Origin: Pollenia angustigena
Taxonomy: Eukaryota; Arthropoda; Insecta; Diptera; Polleniidae
Direction of reading: 5' to 3'
DNA: 64,000 nt
Assembly: GCA_930367215.1 (NCBI GenBank)
Contig: OV884056.1
Span: forward strand, 46,934,308 to 46,998,307
Shown here: positions 35,648 through 49,177 of the stretch, one piece after another
Position numbering within the stretch: the stretch's first letter is position 1
How the letters are laid out: each line of letters begins with the position of its first letter
Translations under genes and position numbers: made by a program
Notes under the pieces: generated by a model
The model's input: the letters and a program-made list of their open reading frames with translations, nothing else
Told to the model about the DNA's origin: nothing
The model's database searches: none

Positions 35648-36503
35648 CCCCTACAAGAAATGGATGACCGAAACTAATACACACGCACTATTTTTGTTTG
35701 TTTTTATTGTTACAAGTGGCGTTGCCACTCGTGTGCGTTTGTATACCAAATTAGGAATATTTTGCAAAGCCCAAATTTTATTAATCTTTTCTTCTTATTT
35801 TTATATATACTTAATAATATGTTGAATATATCTGTTAATACGTTTCATAAATTTTAATAATTATAAGAATTTAGCTAAATTTGTATTAATTATTTAAAAA
35901 AAAAGTGGTGGAATTTTGGGAATTGCTGTTGTTAAAAACATTTTAGGAAGAAATGTTTGCTAGTGGCAACGCTAATTACTCCAGGAATGAAATGCGTATG
36001 TAAGAGTGAAACAACGAATGTATGTTAGACAGTTTCATTTTTGAATGGAATGTGTAAAATATGTAAAAAATTCAAGATTAATTTTAAAAGCGAAAGGAAT
36101 TTTATGAAATTGTGACGTGCGCCCATTATATTATTTAAAATAAATATAAAAAAAGTGAAATAAAAATTGACAGTGACAATAAAGAGTGATAAAAAATAAT
36201 ATTTGCCTTGACAGAAAGCAAGAATTGAGTGACAATAAAAATAACACAAATACCTATTAAAATATAAAAAAGTGACAATAAGATAGAAAATACCTATTAA
36301 GAAATTAAATTAAATAATAAAAGTATACTTTTTGTGATAAAAGATAACTATGAAAAAAAGACGTTTGCAAAATTGTCTATCATTGGAAAAAAAGACATTT
36401 GAGTCCAAAATTAAAATGTATAGAAGGTTAATAGAAAACGAAGATAGTGCACGAAGTGAAAGATCTAGTATACAACCTGTTCCATCAATAAGCTAAAATT
36501 CTA

Positions 36504-37083
36504 ATGGAGTGTAAAGTAGGCATAAAAAAAGCCCAAGAGTACCTCAGCCGCATGACAGGAGAGACTTCTGATCAAGGGCTTGATGAGACCGCCAGCATGC
36601 TCCCCTTGCGGACCACAACAGCAGTGCAAGAAATAGAGGAGAAGCTAGACTCCGATTACGCTCAGGCCATGGTAACAATCACAATATTTTATATATTTTA
36701 CTTGCTCAAACAGTAATTCAACTTCTTTACAGAAGTCCTATATTCATAAAATTAAAGGTGTTTCTTTAGATGTTGGCAGTGTTTTTAGTGCATCGTTTGC
36801 AGATGATTTGCTATATAAATATAATTGGGATGGAAGGTGGGGAAAACTTCCGTTGTCAAATCTCACGCTGCTAAATAAAATTGTAAGAGGTATGTACAGA
36901 CATTAAATAATTTTAGTCTTTGAATATTTAACATTTCTGTCTTTTTTTTTACTTCATATTTTAGATGTTTTTCAGAACCTAGGAGCCCGGGAGTATGAAA
37001 AAAGTATAAGAAAAGCGGTTGAACGTGCCCACCATAGGGTAAAGCAACAAAAATACATAAAAGAAAAAGGGGTTAATAAATAA
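36504..37083 (+). CDS. DUF4806-like domain protein, three exons (unit 11)
   Basis: Exons 36504-36671, 36733-36889 and 36965-37083; introns 61 and 75 bp. Intact; same protein as unit 8 (I74F, G117R). Confidence 0.6.
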
Positions 37084-37481
37084 AATGACGACAATTTTTT
37101 TAATTTAAACTAAAATAATCAATCTAAAAGAGAAAAAAAATCAAAAAATAAGCGTGACCAATAAATTGGTAAAAGTTTAGCTTTATTTTTAACACTTTTT
37201 ATTGACTGAACTTTATTTGTAAGAAGGTGCTTGTTTAATGTAATTAAGAAACTGTTGAATGATGTTTGATCCAGCAAACGTTTTCGAATGCAAACAAAAC
37301 ATAATTAATTTAAAAAATTTAGTTAAAAAAAAAAAATATTTATTTATTTAAGTTATTTTGGAAACCAAAAAAATATTGAATTTTATTTTAAATAAAGACA
37401 AAAATTTGTATGAGAATTGAATGAGATGTTTTATTTTAATAGTGTTTTATTAAAACTAAAAAATACGTCAACAGTGACGAA

Positions 37482-37603
37482 TATATGAATCAGTACTGAC
37501 TAGTCAGCTGTGGCCGGTATATGCGTCAGTACTGACCAGTCAGTACTGACTGGTCAGCTGTGTCCGTTATATGCATCAGTACTGACTAGTCAGCTGTGTC
37601 CGG
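37482..37603. repeat. Palindrome-rich minisatellite, unit 11
   Basis: 36+50+36 bp, perfect 26-bp palindrome as in unit 8. Confidence 0.9.
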
Positions 37604-38384
37604 TTTTTGAGCACTCAATAATCTTGAGCAACCTACATATAGTTGTCGATATGAAAAGCAATGAATGGGTGCCTAAATATATTCCAGCCAATGGACCATA
37701 CGCATTCCGAAAAAGTACAAAAAGTACCAATTTGATCCATTTTTTACCCCTTAAAAAGTGCCGTATATTTTGTACTTTTTATACCAAATGCAACGAAGTA
37801 CTAAAAGTACGAGCTTTGACTCATTTTATTCCCCCAGAAAGTACTCTGTACGTTAATTTAGGTTATGTTTTATATGAATACCAAATTTTTCGAAGAGATA
37901 AAAAGTAACAGTTTTATCCCAATTTTATCCATTAAAAAATACCGTATATTTTGATCTCGACCATATGCAATCTGTATACCAAATTTATCCAAAAGAGAAA
38001 AAGTATCAAAAGTAAAACATTTTTCGTTTTAACCTCTTAAAATATACCCCACTTAAATCTGGACAATATCTCTAGCCAAATTTTTTTAAAATAAGAAAGT
38101 ACCAAAACTAAAAGAGAAAAAGTGTTAAAAGTTGCCAAAAAAAGAAGCAACATTTCTTAAAAATATATATACAAGGTAGATCAAAAAAGACCTACCCCCA
38201 CCCATGTTTTATTTTGTAACTAGCTTTTACCCGCGACGTCGTTCACTTTAAGATTTAAAGAAATGGGGTTATCCAGTAAAATATTTACAGAAAATTTATT
38301 TTGTTTTCTACGTCATTACTTATTTTATGTTAAAATATGTCTATAAACAACATTTTAAGATTTGTTATATTCCGCTAATATAAT

Positions 38385-39151
38385 GGGTGATTTTTTAGCT
38401 ATTATCTTTTTGGCAGCACTGGTTTAAACAGCTGACGCACGTTTCGTGTTTTGTTTCACTGTCAAACATCTTCAGTTTGGTCTATAATTTAACCATGAAT
38501 CGTCTTACAAACGAACAACGCTTGCAAATTATTGAATTTTATTATCAAAATGCGTGCTCTGTTAAGAAAATTCATCGCGCGCTTCTTGTGTTCAGCGACG
38601 AAGCTCATTTTTGGCTCAATGGGTAAGTTAATAAGCCGAATTGTCGATTTTGGAGTGAAGATCAGCCAGAAGCATTGCAAGAGCTATTTATGCATCGAGA
38701 AAAAGTCACAGTTTGGTGCGGTTTATGGGCTGGTGCAAGAGCTTGTTGACTTGCACGACATGTGGTTTCAACAAGACGGTGCCACATGCCACACAGCACG
38801 CTTAACAATGGACTTATTGAGAGGCGAGTTCGGTGAACATTTTATTTCACGTTCGGGACCGGTCAATTGGCCGCCTAGTTCGTGCGATTTAACGTCACAC
38901 ACATGCCCGCTTCAATTGACGCATTGGAAGAAAACATTGAAGCATTTATTCGTGAGATACCGGCCGAAATGTTGGAAACAGAATGCCAACATTGGACTAA
39001 GCGGATGGACCATTTGAGGCGCAATCACGGTCAACATTTGCATGAAATAATCTTCAAACATTTAATTATATGGACCGTACTATCGATTCAAATAAAGATT
39101 TCATGCATTTTTCTGAATTTTATGAGTTTTTTTTACAACTTTCCTATAGCT
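38385..39151 (+). mobile_element. Mariner-like remnant, unit 11, with 98-bp and 43-bp deletions
   Basis: ATG 38495, fixed stop at codon 44. Same deletions and junction (GGTGCAAG) as unit 8. Confidence 0.86.
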
Positions 39152-40005
39152 CCCCTACAAGAAATGGATGACCGAAACTAATACACACGCACTATTTTTG
39201 TTTGTTTTTATTGTTACAAGTGGCGTTGCCACTCGTGTGCGTTTGTATACCAAATTAGAAATATTTTGCAAAGCCCAAATTTTATTACTTTTCTTCTTAT
39301 TTTTATATATACTTAATAATATGTTGAATATATCTGTTAATACGTTTCATAAATTTTAATAATTATAAGAATTTAGCTAAATTTGTATTAATTATTTAAA
39401 AAAAAAGTGGTGGAATTTTGGGAATTGCTGTTGTTAAAAACATTTTAGGAAGAAATGTTTGCTAGTGGCAACGCTAATTACTCCAGGAATGAAATGCGTA
39501 TGTAAGAGTGAAACAACGAATGTATGTTAGACAGTTTCATTTTTGAATGGAATGTGTAAAATATGTAAAAAATTCAAGATTAATTTTAAAAGCGAAAGGA
39601 ATTTTATGAAATTGTGACGTGCGCCCATTATATTATTTAAAATAAATATAATAAAAGTGAAATAAAAATTGACAGTGACAATAAAGAGTGATAAAAAATA
39701 ATATTTGCCTTGACAGAAAGCAAGAATTGAGTGACAATAAAAATAACACAAATACCTATTAAAATATAAAAAAGTGACAATAAGATAGAAAATACCTATT
39801 AAGAAATTAAATTAAATAATAAAAGTATACTTTTTGTGATAAAAGATAACTATGAAAAAAAGACGTTTGCAAAATTGTCTATCATTGGAAAAAAAGACAT
39901 TTGAGTCCAAAATTAAAATGTATAGAAGGTTAATAGAAAACGAAGATAGTGCACGAAGTGAAAGATCTAATATACAACCTGTTCCATCAATAAGCTAAAA
40001 TTCTA

Positions 40006-40585
40006 ATGGAGTGTAAAGTAGGCATAAAAAAAGCCCAAGAGTACCTCAGCCGCATGACAGGAGAGACTTCTGATCAAGGGCTTGATGAGACCGCCAGCAT
40101 GCTCCCCTTGCGGACCACAACAGCAGTGCAAGAAATAGAGGAGAAGCTAGACTCCGATTACGCTCAGGCCATGGTAACAATCACAATATTTTATATATTT
40201 TACTTGCTCAAACAGTAATTCAACTTCTTTACAGAAGTCCTATATTCATAAAATTAAAGGTGTTTCTTTAGATGTTGGCAGTGTTATTAGTGCATCGTTT
40301 GCAGATGATTTGCTATATAAATATAATTGGGATGGAAGGTGGGGAAAACTTCCGTTGTCAAATCTCACGCTGCTAAATAAAATTGTAAGAGGTATGTACA
40401 GACATTAAATAATTTTAGTCTTTGAATATTTAACATTTCTGTCTTTTTTTTTAATTCATATTTTAGATGTTTTTCAGAACCTAGGAGCCGGGGAGTATGA
40501 AAAAAGTATAAGAAAAGCGGTTGAACGTGCCCACCATAGGGTAAAGCAACAAAAATACATAAAAGAAAAAGGGGTTAATAAATAA
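40006..40585 (+). CDS. DUF4806-like domain protein, three exons (unit 12)
   Basis: Exons 40006-40173, 40235-40391 and 40467-40585; introns 61 and 75 bp. Intact, majority protein sequence. Intron 2 has TTAATTCAT where others have TTACTTCAT, slightly weakening the pyrimidine tract. Confidence 0.6.
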
Positions 40586-40983
40586 AATGACGACAATTTT
40601 TTTAATTTAAACTAAAATAATCAATCTAAAAGAGAAAAAAAATCAAAAAATAAGCGTGACCAATAAATTGGTAAAAGTTTAGCTTTATTTTTAACACTTT
40701 TTATTGACTGAACTTTATTTGTAAGAAGGTGCTTGTTTAATGTAATTAAGAAACTGTTGAATGATGTTTGATCCAGCAAACGTTTTCGAATGCAAACAAA
40801 ACATAATTAATTTAAAAAATTTAGTTAAAAAAAAAAAATATTTATTTATTTAAGTTATTTTGGAAACCAAAAAAATATTGAATTTTATTTTAAATAAAGA
40901 CAAAAATTTGTATGAGAATTGAATGAGATGTTTTATTTTAATAGTGTTTTATTAAAACTAAAAAATACGTCAACAGTGACGAA

Positions 40984-41105
40984 TATATGAATCAGTACTG
41001 ACTAGTCAGCTGTGGCCGGTATATGCGTCAGTACTGACCAGTCAGTACTGACTGGTCAGCTGTGTCCGTTATATGCATCAGTACTGACTAGTCAGCTGTG
41101 TCCGG
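40984..41105. repeat. Palindrome-rich minisatellite, unit 12
   Basis: 36+50+36 bp, majority sequence. Confidence 0.9.
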
Positions 41106-41885
41106 TTTTTGAGCACTCAATAATCTTGAGCAACCTACATATAGTTGTCGATATGAAAAGCAATGAATGGGCGCCTAAATATATTCCAGCCAATGGACCA
41201 TACGCATTCCGAAAAAGTACAAAAAGTACCAATTTGATCCATTTTTTACCCCTTAAAAAGTGCCGTATATTTTGTACTTTTTATACCAAATGCAACGAAG
41301 TACTAAAAGTACGAGCTTTGACTCATTTTATTCCCCCAGAAAGTACTCTGTACGTTAATTTAGGTTATGTTTTATATGAATACCAAATTTTTCGAAGAGA
41401 TAAAAAGTAACAGTTTTATCCCAATTTTATCCATTAAAAAATACCGTATATTTTGATCTCGACCATATGCAATCTGTATACCAAATTTATCCAAAAGAGA
41501 AAAAGTATCAAAAGTAAAACATTTTTCGTTTTAACCTCTTAAAATATACCCCACTTAAATCTGGACAATATCTCTAGCCAAATTTTTTGAAAATAAGAAA
41601 GTACCAAAACTAAAAGAGAAAAAGTGTTAAAAGTTGCCAAAAAAGAAGCAACATTTCTTAAAAATATATATACAAGGTAGATCAAAAAAGACCTACCCCC
41701 ACCAATGTTTTATTTTGTAACTAGCTTTTACCCGTGACGTCGTTCACTTTAAGATTTAAAGAAATGGGGTTATCCAGTAAAATATTTACAGAAAATTTAT
41801 TTTGTTTTCTACGTCATTACTTATTTTATGTTAAAATATGTCTATAAACAACATTTTAAGATTTGTTATATTCCGCTAATATAAT

Positions 41886-42793
41886 GGGTGATTTTTTAGC
41901 TATTATCTTTTTGGCAGCACTGGTTTAAACAGCTGACGCACGTTTCGTGTTTTGTTTCACTGTCAAACATCTTCAGTTTGGTCTATAATTTAACCATGAA
42001 TCGTCTTACAAACGAACAACGCTTGCAAATTATTGAATTTTATTATCAAAATGCGTGCTCTGTTAAGAAAATTCATCGCGCGCTTCTTGTGTTCAGCGAC
42101 GAAGCTCATTTTTGGCTCAATGGGTAAGTTAATAAGCCGAATTGTCGATTTTGGAGTGAAGATCAGCCAGAAGCATTGCAAGAGCTATTTATGCATCGAG
42201 AAAAAGTCACAGTTTGGTGCGGTTTATGGGCTGGTGGCATCATTGGACCGTTCCAAGATGATGCGAATCGTAACGTAACTGTGAATGGTGAGCGCTACCG
42301 TGAGATGATATCCAACTTTTTTTTGCCCAAAATGCAAGAGCTTGTTGACTTGCACGACATGTGGTTTCAACAAGACGGTGCCACATGCCACACAGCACGC
42401 TTAACAATGGACTTATTGAGAGGCGAGTTCGGTGAACATTTTATTTCACGTTCGGGACCGGTCAATTGGCCGCCTAGATCGTGCGATTTAACGTCTTTAG
42501 ACTATTTTTTGTGCGGCTACGTTAAAGCTCATGTCTATACACACATGCCCGCTTCAATTGACGCATTGGAAGAAAACATTGAAGCATTTATTCGTGAGAT
42601 ACCGGCCGAAATGTTGGAAACAGAATGCCAACATTGGACTAAGCGGATGGACCATTTGAGGCGCAATCACGGTCAACATTTGCATGAAATAATCTTCAAA
42701 CATTTAATTATATGGACCGTACTATCGATTCAAATAAAGATTTCATGCATTTTTCTGAATTTTATGAGTTTTTTTTACAACTTTCCTATAGCT
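41886..42793 (+). mobile_element. Mariner-like remnant, unit 12
   Basis: ATG 41996, fixed stop at codon 44, second part open to 42823. Majority sequence; a good representative of the element as it stood before later damage. Confidence 0.85.
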
Positions 42794-43650
42794 CCCCTAC
42801 AAGAAATGGATGACCGAAACTAATACACACGCACTATTTTTGTTTGTTTTTATTGTTACAAGTGGCGTTGCCACTCGTGTGCGTTTGTATACCAAATTAG
42901 GAATATTTTGCAAAGCCCAAATTTTATTAATCTTTTCTTCTTATTTTTATATATACTTAATAATATGTTGAATATATCTGTTAATACGTTTCATAAATTT
43001 TAATAATTATAAGAATTTAGCTAAATTTGTATTAATTATTTAAAAAAAAAGTGGTGGAATTTTGGGAATTGCTGTTGTTAAAAACATTTTAGGAAGAAAT
43101 GTTTGCTAGTGGCAACGCTAATTACTCCAGGAATGAAATGCGTATGTAAGAGTGAAACAACGAATGTATGTTAGACAGTTTCATTTTTGAATGGAATGTG
43201 TAAAATATGTAAAAAATTCAAGATTAATTTTAAAAGCGAAAGGAATTTTATGAAATTGTGACGTGCGCCCATTATATTATTTAAAATAAATATAAAAAAA
43301 GTGAAATAAAAATTGACAGTGACAATAAAGAGTGATAAAAAATAATATTTGCCTTGACAGAAAGCAAGAATTGAGTGACAATAAAAATAACACAAATACC
43401 TATTAAAATATAAAAAAAGTGACAATAAGATAGAAAATACCTATTAAGAAATTAAATTAAATAATAAAAGTATACTTTTTGTGATAAAAGATAACTATGA
43501 AAAAAAGACGTTTGCAAAATTGTCTATCATTGGAAAAAAAGACATTTGAGTCCAAAATTAAAATGTATAGAAGGTTAATAGAAAACGAAGATAGTGCACG
43601 AAGTGAAAGATCTAATATACAACCTGTTCCATCAATAAGCTAAAATTCTA

Positions 43651-44230
43651 ATGGAGTGTAAAGTAGGCATAAAAAAAGCCCAAGAGTACCTCAGCCGCAT
43701 GACAGGAGAGACTTCTGATCAAGGGCTTGATGAGACCGCCAGCATGCTCCCCTTGCGGACCACAACAGCAGTGCAAGAAATAGAGGAGAAGCTAGACTCC
43801 GATTACGCTCAGGCCATGGTAACAATCACAATATTTTATATATTTTACTTGCTCAAACAGTAATTCAACTTCTTTACAGAAGTCCTATATTCATAAAATT
43901 AAAGGTGTTTCTTTAGATGTTGGCAGTGTTATTAGTGCATCGTTTGCAGATGATTTGCTATATAAATATAATTGGGATGGAAGGTGGGGAAAACTTCCGT
44001 TGTCAAATCTCACGCTGCTAAATAAAATTGTAAGAGGTATGTACAGACATTAAATAATTTTAGTCTTTGAATATTTAACATTTCTGTCTTTTTTTTTACT
44101 TCATATTTTAGATGTTTTTCAGAACCTAGGAGCCGGGGAGTATGAAAAAAGTATAAGAAAAGCGGTTGAACGTGCCCACCATAGGGTAAAGCAACAAAAA
44201 TACATAAAAGAAAAAGGGGTTAATAAATAA
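43651..44230 (+). CDS. DUF4806-like domain protein, three exons (unit 13)
   Basis: Exons 43651-43818, 43880-44036 and 44112-44230; introns 61 and 75 bp. Intact, majority protein sequence. Confidence 0.6.
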
Positions 44231-44628
44231 AATGACGACAATTTTTTTAATTTAAACTAAAATAATCAATCTAAAAGAGAAAAAAAATCAAAAAATAAGC
44301 GTGACCAATAAATTGGTAAAAGTTTAGCTTTATTTTTAACACTTTTTATTGACTGAACTTTATTTGTAAGAAGGTGCTTGTTTAATGTAATTAAGAAACT
44401 GTTGAATGATGTTTGATCCAGCAAACGTTTTCGAATGCAAACAAAACATAATTAATTTAAAAAATTTAGTTAAAAAAAAAAAATATTTATTTATTTAAGT
44501 TATTTTGGAAACCAAAAAAATATTGAATTTTATTTTAAATAAAGACAAAAATTTGTATGAGAATTGAATGAGATGTTTTATTTTAATAGTGTTTTATAAA
44601 AACTAAAAAATACGTCAACAGTGACGAA

Positions 44629-44750
44629 TATATGAATCAGTACTGACTAGTCAGCTGTGGCCGGTATATGCGTCAGTACTGACCAGTCAGTACTGACTGG
44701 TCAGCTGTGTCCGTTATATGCATCAGTACTGACTAGTCAGCTGTGTCCGG
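44629..44750. repeat. Palindrome-rich minisatellite, unit 13
   Basis: 36+50+36 bp, majority sequence. Confidence 0.9.
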
Positions 44751-45530
44751 TTTTTGAGCACTCAATAATCTTGAGCAACCTACATATAGTTGTCGATATG
44801 AAAAGCAATGAATGGGCGCCTAAATATATTCGAGCCAATGGACCATACGCATTCCGAAAAAGTACAAAAAGTACCAATTTGATCCATTTTTTACCCCTTA
44901 AAAAGTGCCGTATATTTTGTACTTTTTATACCAAATGCAACGAAGTACTAAAAGTACGAGCTTTGACTCATTTTATTCCCCCAGAAAGTACTCTGTACGT
45001 TAATTTAGGTTATGTTTTATATGAATACCAAATTTTTCGAAGAGATAAAAAGTAACAGTTTTATCCCAATTTTATCCATTAAAAAATACCGTATATTTTG
45101 ATCTCGACCATATGCAATCTGTATACCAAATTTATCCAAAAGAGAAAAAGTATCAAAAGTAAAACATTTTTCGTTTTAACCTCTTAAAATATACCCCACT
45201 TAAATCTGGACAATATCTCTAGCCAAATTTTTTGAAAATAAGAAAGTACCAAAACTAAAAGAGAAAAAGTGTTAAAAGTTGCCAAAAAAGAAGCAACATT
45301 TCTTAAAAACATATATACAAGGTAGATCAAAAAAGACCTACCCCCACCAATGTTTTATTTTGTAACTAGCTTTTACCCGTGACGTCGTTCACTTTAAGAT
45401 TTAAAGAAATGGGGTTATCCAGTAAAATATTTACAGAAAATTTATTTTGTTTTCTACGTCATTACTTATTTTATGTTAAAATATGTCTATAAACAACATT
45501 TTAAGATTTGTTATATTCCGCTAATATAAT

Positions 45531-46438
45531 GGGTGATTTTTTAGCTATTATCTTTTTGGCAGCACTGGTTTAAACAGCTGACGCACGTTTCGTGTTTTGT
45601 TTCACTGTCAAACATCTTCAGTTTGGTCTATAATTTAACCATGAATCGTCTTACAAACGAACAACGCTTGCAAATTATTGAATTTTATTATCAAAATGCG
45701 TGCTCTGTTAAGAAAATTCATCGCGCGCTTCTTGTGTTCAGCGACGAAGCTCATTTTTGGCTCAATGGGTAAGTTAATAAGCCGAATTGTCGATTTTGGA
45801 GTGAAGATCAGCCAGAAGCATTGCAAGAGCTATTTATGCATCGAGAAAAAGTCACAGTTTGGTGCGGTTTATGGGCTGGTGGCATCATTGGACCGTTCCA
45901 AGATGATGCGAATCGTAACGTAACTGTGAATGGTGAGCGCTACCGTGAGATTATATCCAACTTTTTTTTGCCCAAAATGCAAGAGCTTGTTGACTTGCAC
46001 GACATGTGGTTTCAACAAGACGGTGCCACATGCCACACAGCACGCTTAACAATGGACTTATTGAGAGGCGAGTTCGGTGAACATTTTATTTCACGTTCGG
46101 GACCGGTCAATTGGCCGCCTAGATCGTGCGATTTAACGTCTTTAGACTATTTTTTGTGCGGCTACGTTAAAGCTCATGTCTATACACACATGCCCGCTTC
46201 AATTGACGCATTGGAAGAAAACATTGAAGCATTTATTCGTGAGATACCGGCCGAAATGTTGGAAACAGAATGCCAACATTGGACTAAGCGGATGGACCAT
46301 TTGAGGCGCAATCACGGTCAACATTTGCATGAAATAATCTTCAAACATTTAATTATATGGACCGTACTATCGATTCAAATAAAGATTTCATGCATTTTTC
46401 TGAATTTTATGAGTTTTTTTTACAACTTTCCTATAGCT
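45531..46438 (+). mobile_element. Mariner-like remnant, unit 13
   Basis: ATG 45641, fixed stop at codon 44, second part open to 46468. One private change, Met to Ile in RYREIISNF. Confidence 0.85.
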
Positions 46439-47296
46439 CCCCTACAAGAAATGGATGACCGAAACTAATACACACGCACTATTTTTGTTTGTTTTTATTG
46501 TTACAAGTGGCGTTGCCACTCGTGTGCGTTTGTATACCAAATTAGGAATATTTTGCAAAGCCCAAATTTTATTAATCTTTTCTTCTTATTTTTATATATA
46601 CTTAATAATATGTTGAATATATCTGTTAATACGTTTCATAAATTTTAATAATTATAAGAATTTAGCTAAATTTGTATTAATTATTTAAAAAAAAAGTGGT
46701 GGAATTTTGGGAATTGCTGTTGTTAAAAACATTTTAGGAAGAAATGTTTGCTAGTGGCAACGCTAATTACTCCAGGAATGAAATGCGTATGTAAGAGTGA
46801 AACAACGAATGTATGTTAGACAGTTTCATTTTTGAATGGAATGTGTAAAATATGTAAAAAATTCAAGATTAATTTTAAAAGCGAAAGGAATTTTATGAAA
46901 TTGTGACGTGCGCCCATTATATTATTTAAAATAAATATAAAAAAAGTGAAATAAAAATTGACAGTGACAATAAAGAGTGATAAAAAATAATATTTGCCTT
47001 GACAGAAAGCAAGAATTGAGTGACAATAAAAAATAACACAAATACCTATTAAAATATAAAAAAAGTGACAATAAGATAGAAAATACCTATTAAGAAATTA
47101 AATTAAATAATAAAAGTATACTTTTTGTGATAAAAGATAACTATGAAAAAAAGACGTTTGCAAAATTGTCTATCATTGGAAAAAAAGACATTTGAGTCCA
47201 AAATTAAAATGTATAGAAGGTTAATAGAAAACGAAGATAGTGCACGAAGTGAAAGATCTAATATACAACCTGTTCCATCAATAAGCTAAAATTCTA

Positions 47297-47876
47297 ATGG
47301 AGTGTAAAGTAGGCATAAAAAAAGCCCAAGAGTACCTCAGCCGCATGACAGGAGAGACTTCTGATCAAGGGCTTGATGAGACCGCCAGCATGCTCCCCTT
47401 GCGGACCACAACAGCAGTGCAAGAAATAGAGGAGAAGCTAGACTCCGATTACGCTCAGGCCATGGTAACAATCACAATATTTTATATATTTTACTTGCTC
47501 AAACAGTAATTCAACTTCTTTACAGAAGTCCTATATTCATAAAATTAAAGGTGTTTCTTTAGATGTTGGCAGTGTTATTAGTGCATCGTTTGCAGATGAT
47601 TTGCTATATAAATATAATTGGGATGGAAGGTGGGGAAAACTTCCGTTGTCAAATCTCACGCTGCTAAATAAAATTGTAAGAGGTATGTACAGACATTAAA
47701 TAATTTTAGTCTTTGAATATTTAACATTTCTGTCTTTTTTTTTACTTCATATTTTAGATGTTTTTCAGAACCTAGGAGCCGGGGAGTATGAAAAAAGTAT
47801 AAGAAAAGCGGTTGAACGTGCCCACCATAGGGTAAAGCAACAAAAATACATAAAAGAAAAAGGGGTTAATAAATAA
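47297..47876 (+). CDS. DUF4806-like domain protein, three exons (unit 14)
   Basis: Exons 47297-47464, 47526-47682 and 47758-47876; introns 61 and 75 bp. Intact, majority protein sequence, identical in coding content to unit 13. Confidence 0.6.
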
Positions 47877-48274
47877 AATGACGACAATTTTTTTAATTTA
47901 AACTAAAATAATCAATCTAAAAGAGAAAAAAAATCAAAAAATAAGCGTGACCAATAAATTGGTAAAAGTTTAGCTTTATTTTTAACACTTTTTATTGACT
48001 GAACTTTATTTGTAAGAAGGTGCTTGTTTAATGTAATTAAGAAACTGTTGAATGATGTTTGATCCAGCAAACGTTTTCGAATGCAAACAAAACATAATTA
48101 ATTTAAAAAATTTAGTTAAAAAAAAAAAATATTTATTTATTTAAGTTATTTTGGAAACCAAAAAAATATTGAATTTTATTTTAAATAAAGACAAAAATTT
48201 GTATGAGAATTGAATGAGATGTTTTATTTTAATAGTGTTTTATAAAAACTAAAAAATACATCAACAGTGACGAA

Positions 48275-48396
48275 TATATGAATCAGTACTGACTAGTCAG
48301 CTGTGGCCGGTATATGCGTCAGTACTGACCAGTCAGTACTGACTGGTCAGCTGTGTCCGTTATATGCATCAGTACTGACTAGTCAGCTGTGTCCGG
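48275..48396. repeat. Palindrome-rich minisatellite, unit 14
   Basis: 36+50+36 bp, majority sequence. Confidence 0.9.
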
Positions 48397-49177
48397 TTTT
48401 TGAGCACTCAATAATCTTGAGCAACCTACATATAGTTGTCGATATGAAAAGCAATGAATGGGCGCCTAAATATATTCGAGCCAATGGACCATACGCATTC
48501 CGAAAAAGTACAAAAAGTACCAATTTGATCCATTTTTTACCCCTTAAAAAGTGCCGTATATTTTGTACTTTTTATACCAAATGCAACGAAGTACTAAAAG
48601 TACGAGCTTTGACTCATTTTATTCCCCCAGAAAGTACTCTGTACGTTAATTTAGGTTATGTTTTATATGAATACCAAATTTTTCGAAGAGATAAAAAGTA
48701 ACAGTTTTATCCCAATTTTATCCATTAAAAAATACCGTATATTTTGATCTCGACCATATGCAATCTGTATACCAAATTTATCCAAAAGAGAAAAAGTATC
48801 AAAAGTAAAACATTTTTCGTTTTAACCTCTTAAAATATACCCCACTTAAATCTGGACAATATCTCTAGCCAAATTTTTTGAAAATAAGAAAGTACCAAAA
48901 CTAAAAGAGAAAAAGTGTTAAAAGTTGCCAAAAAAAGAAGCAACATTTCTTAAAAATATATATACAAGGTAGATCAAAAAAGACCTACCCCCACCCATGT
49001 TTTATTTTGTAACTAGCTTTTACCCGTGACGTCGTTCACTTTAAGATTTAAAGAAATGGGGTTATCCAGTAAAATATTTACAGAAAATTTATTTTGTTTT
49101 CTACGTCATTACTTATTTTATGTTAAAATATGTCTATAAACAACATTTTAAGATTTGTTATATTCCGCTAATATAAT

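Larger units (their letters stand above)
32454..36100 (+). repeat. Array unit 10 (3647 bp, type A)
   Basis: Type A sister of unit 7 and exactly 10,652 bp downstream of it, with the GTGAAACAAAAATTG leader shared with unit 9. It has two stops in the DUF4806-like gene and GTCAGCAGTGG in the first minisatellite copy. The mariner T-run has the same extra T as unit 7. The 48-codon ORF is at 32703-32849. Confidence 0.95.
36101..39602 (+). repeat. Array unit 11 (3502 bp, type B)
   Basis: Type B sister of unit 8, exactly 10,652 bp downstream, same length and the same diagnostic substitutions and deletions. It differs by AAATTAGAAATATT near 39253 in place of AAATTAGGAATATT. The 48-codon ORF is at 36350-36496. 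Confidence 0.95.
39603..43246 (+). repeat. Array unit 12 (3644 bp)
   Basis: Full-length unit. Private: AAATATAATAAAAG in the leader and TTTTTAATTCAT in intron 2. Shared with unit 13 only: one A fewer in GCCAAAAAAGAAGC near 41637 and CCCCCACCAATG near 41697. The 48-codon ORF is at 39852-39998. Confidence 0.95.
43247..46891 (+). repeat. Array unit 13 (3645 bp)
   Basis: Intermediate between its neighbours: the back-half markers CCCCCACCAATG and the shortened A-run match unit 12, while ATAAAAAAAGTGAC, GTTTTATAAAAAC and ATTCGAGCC near 44830 match unit 14. The 48-codon ORF is at 43497-43643. Confidence 0.95.
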
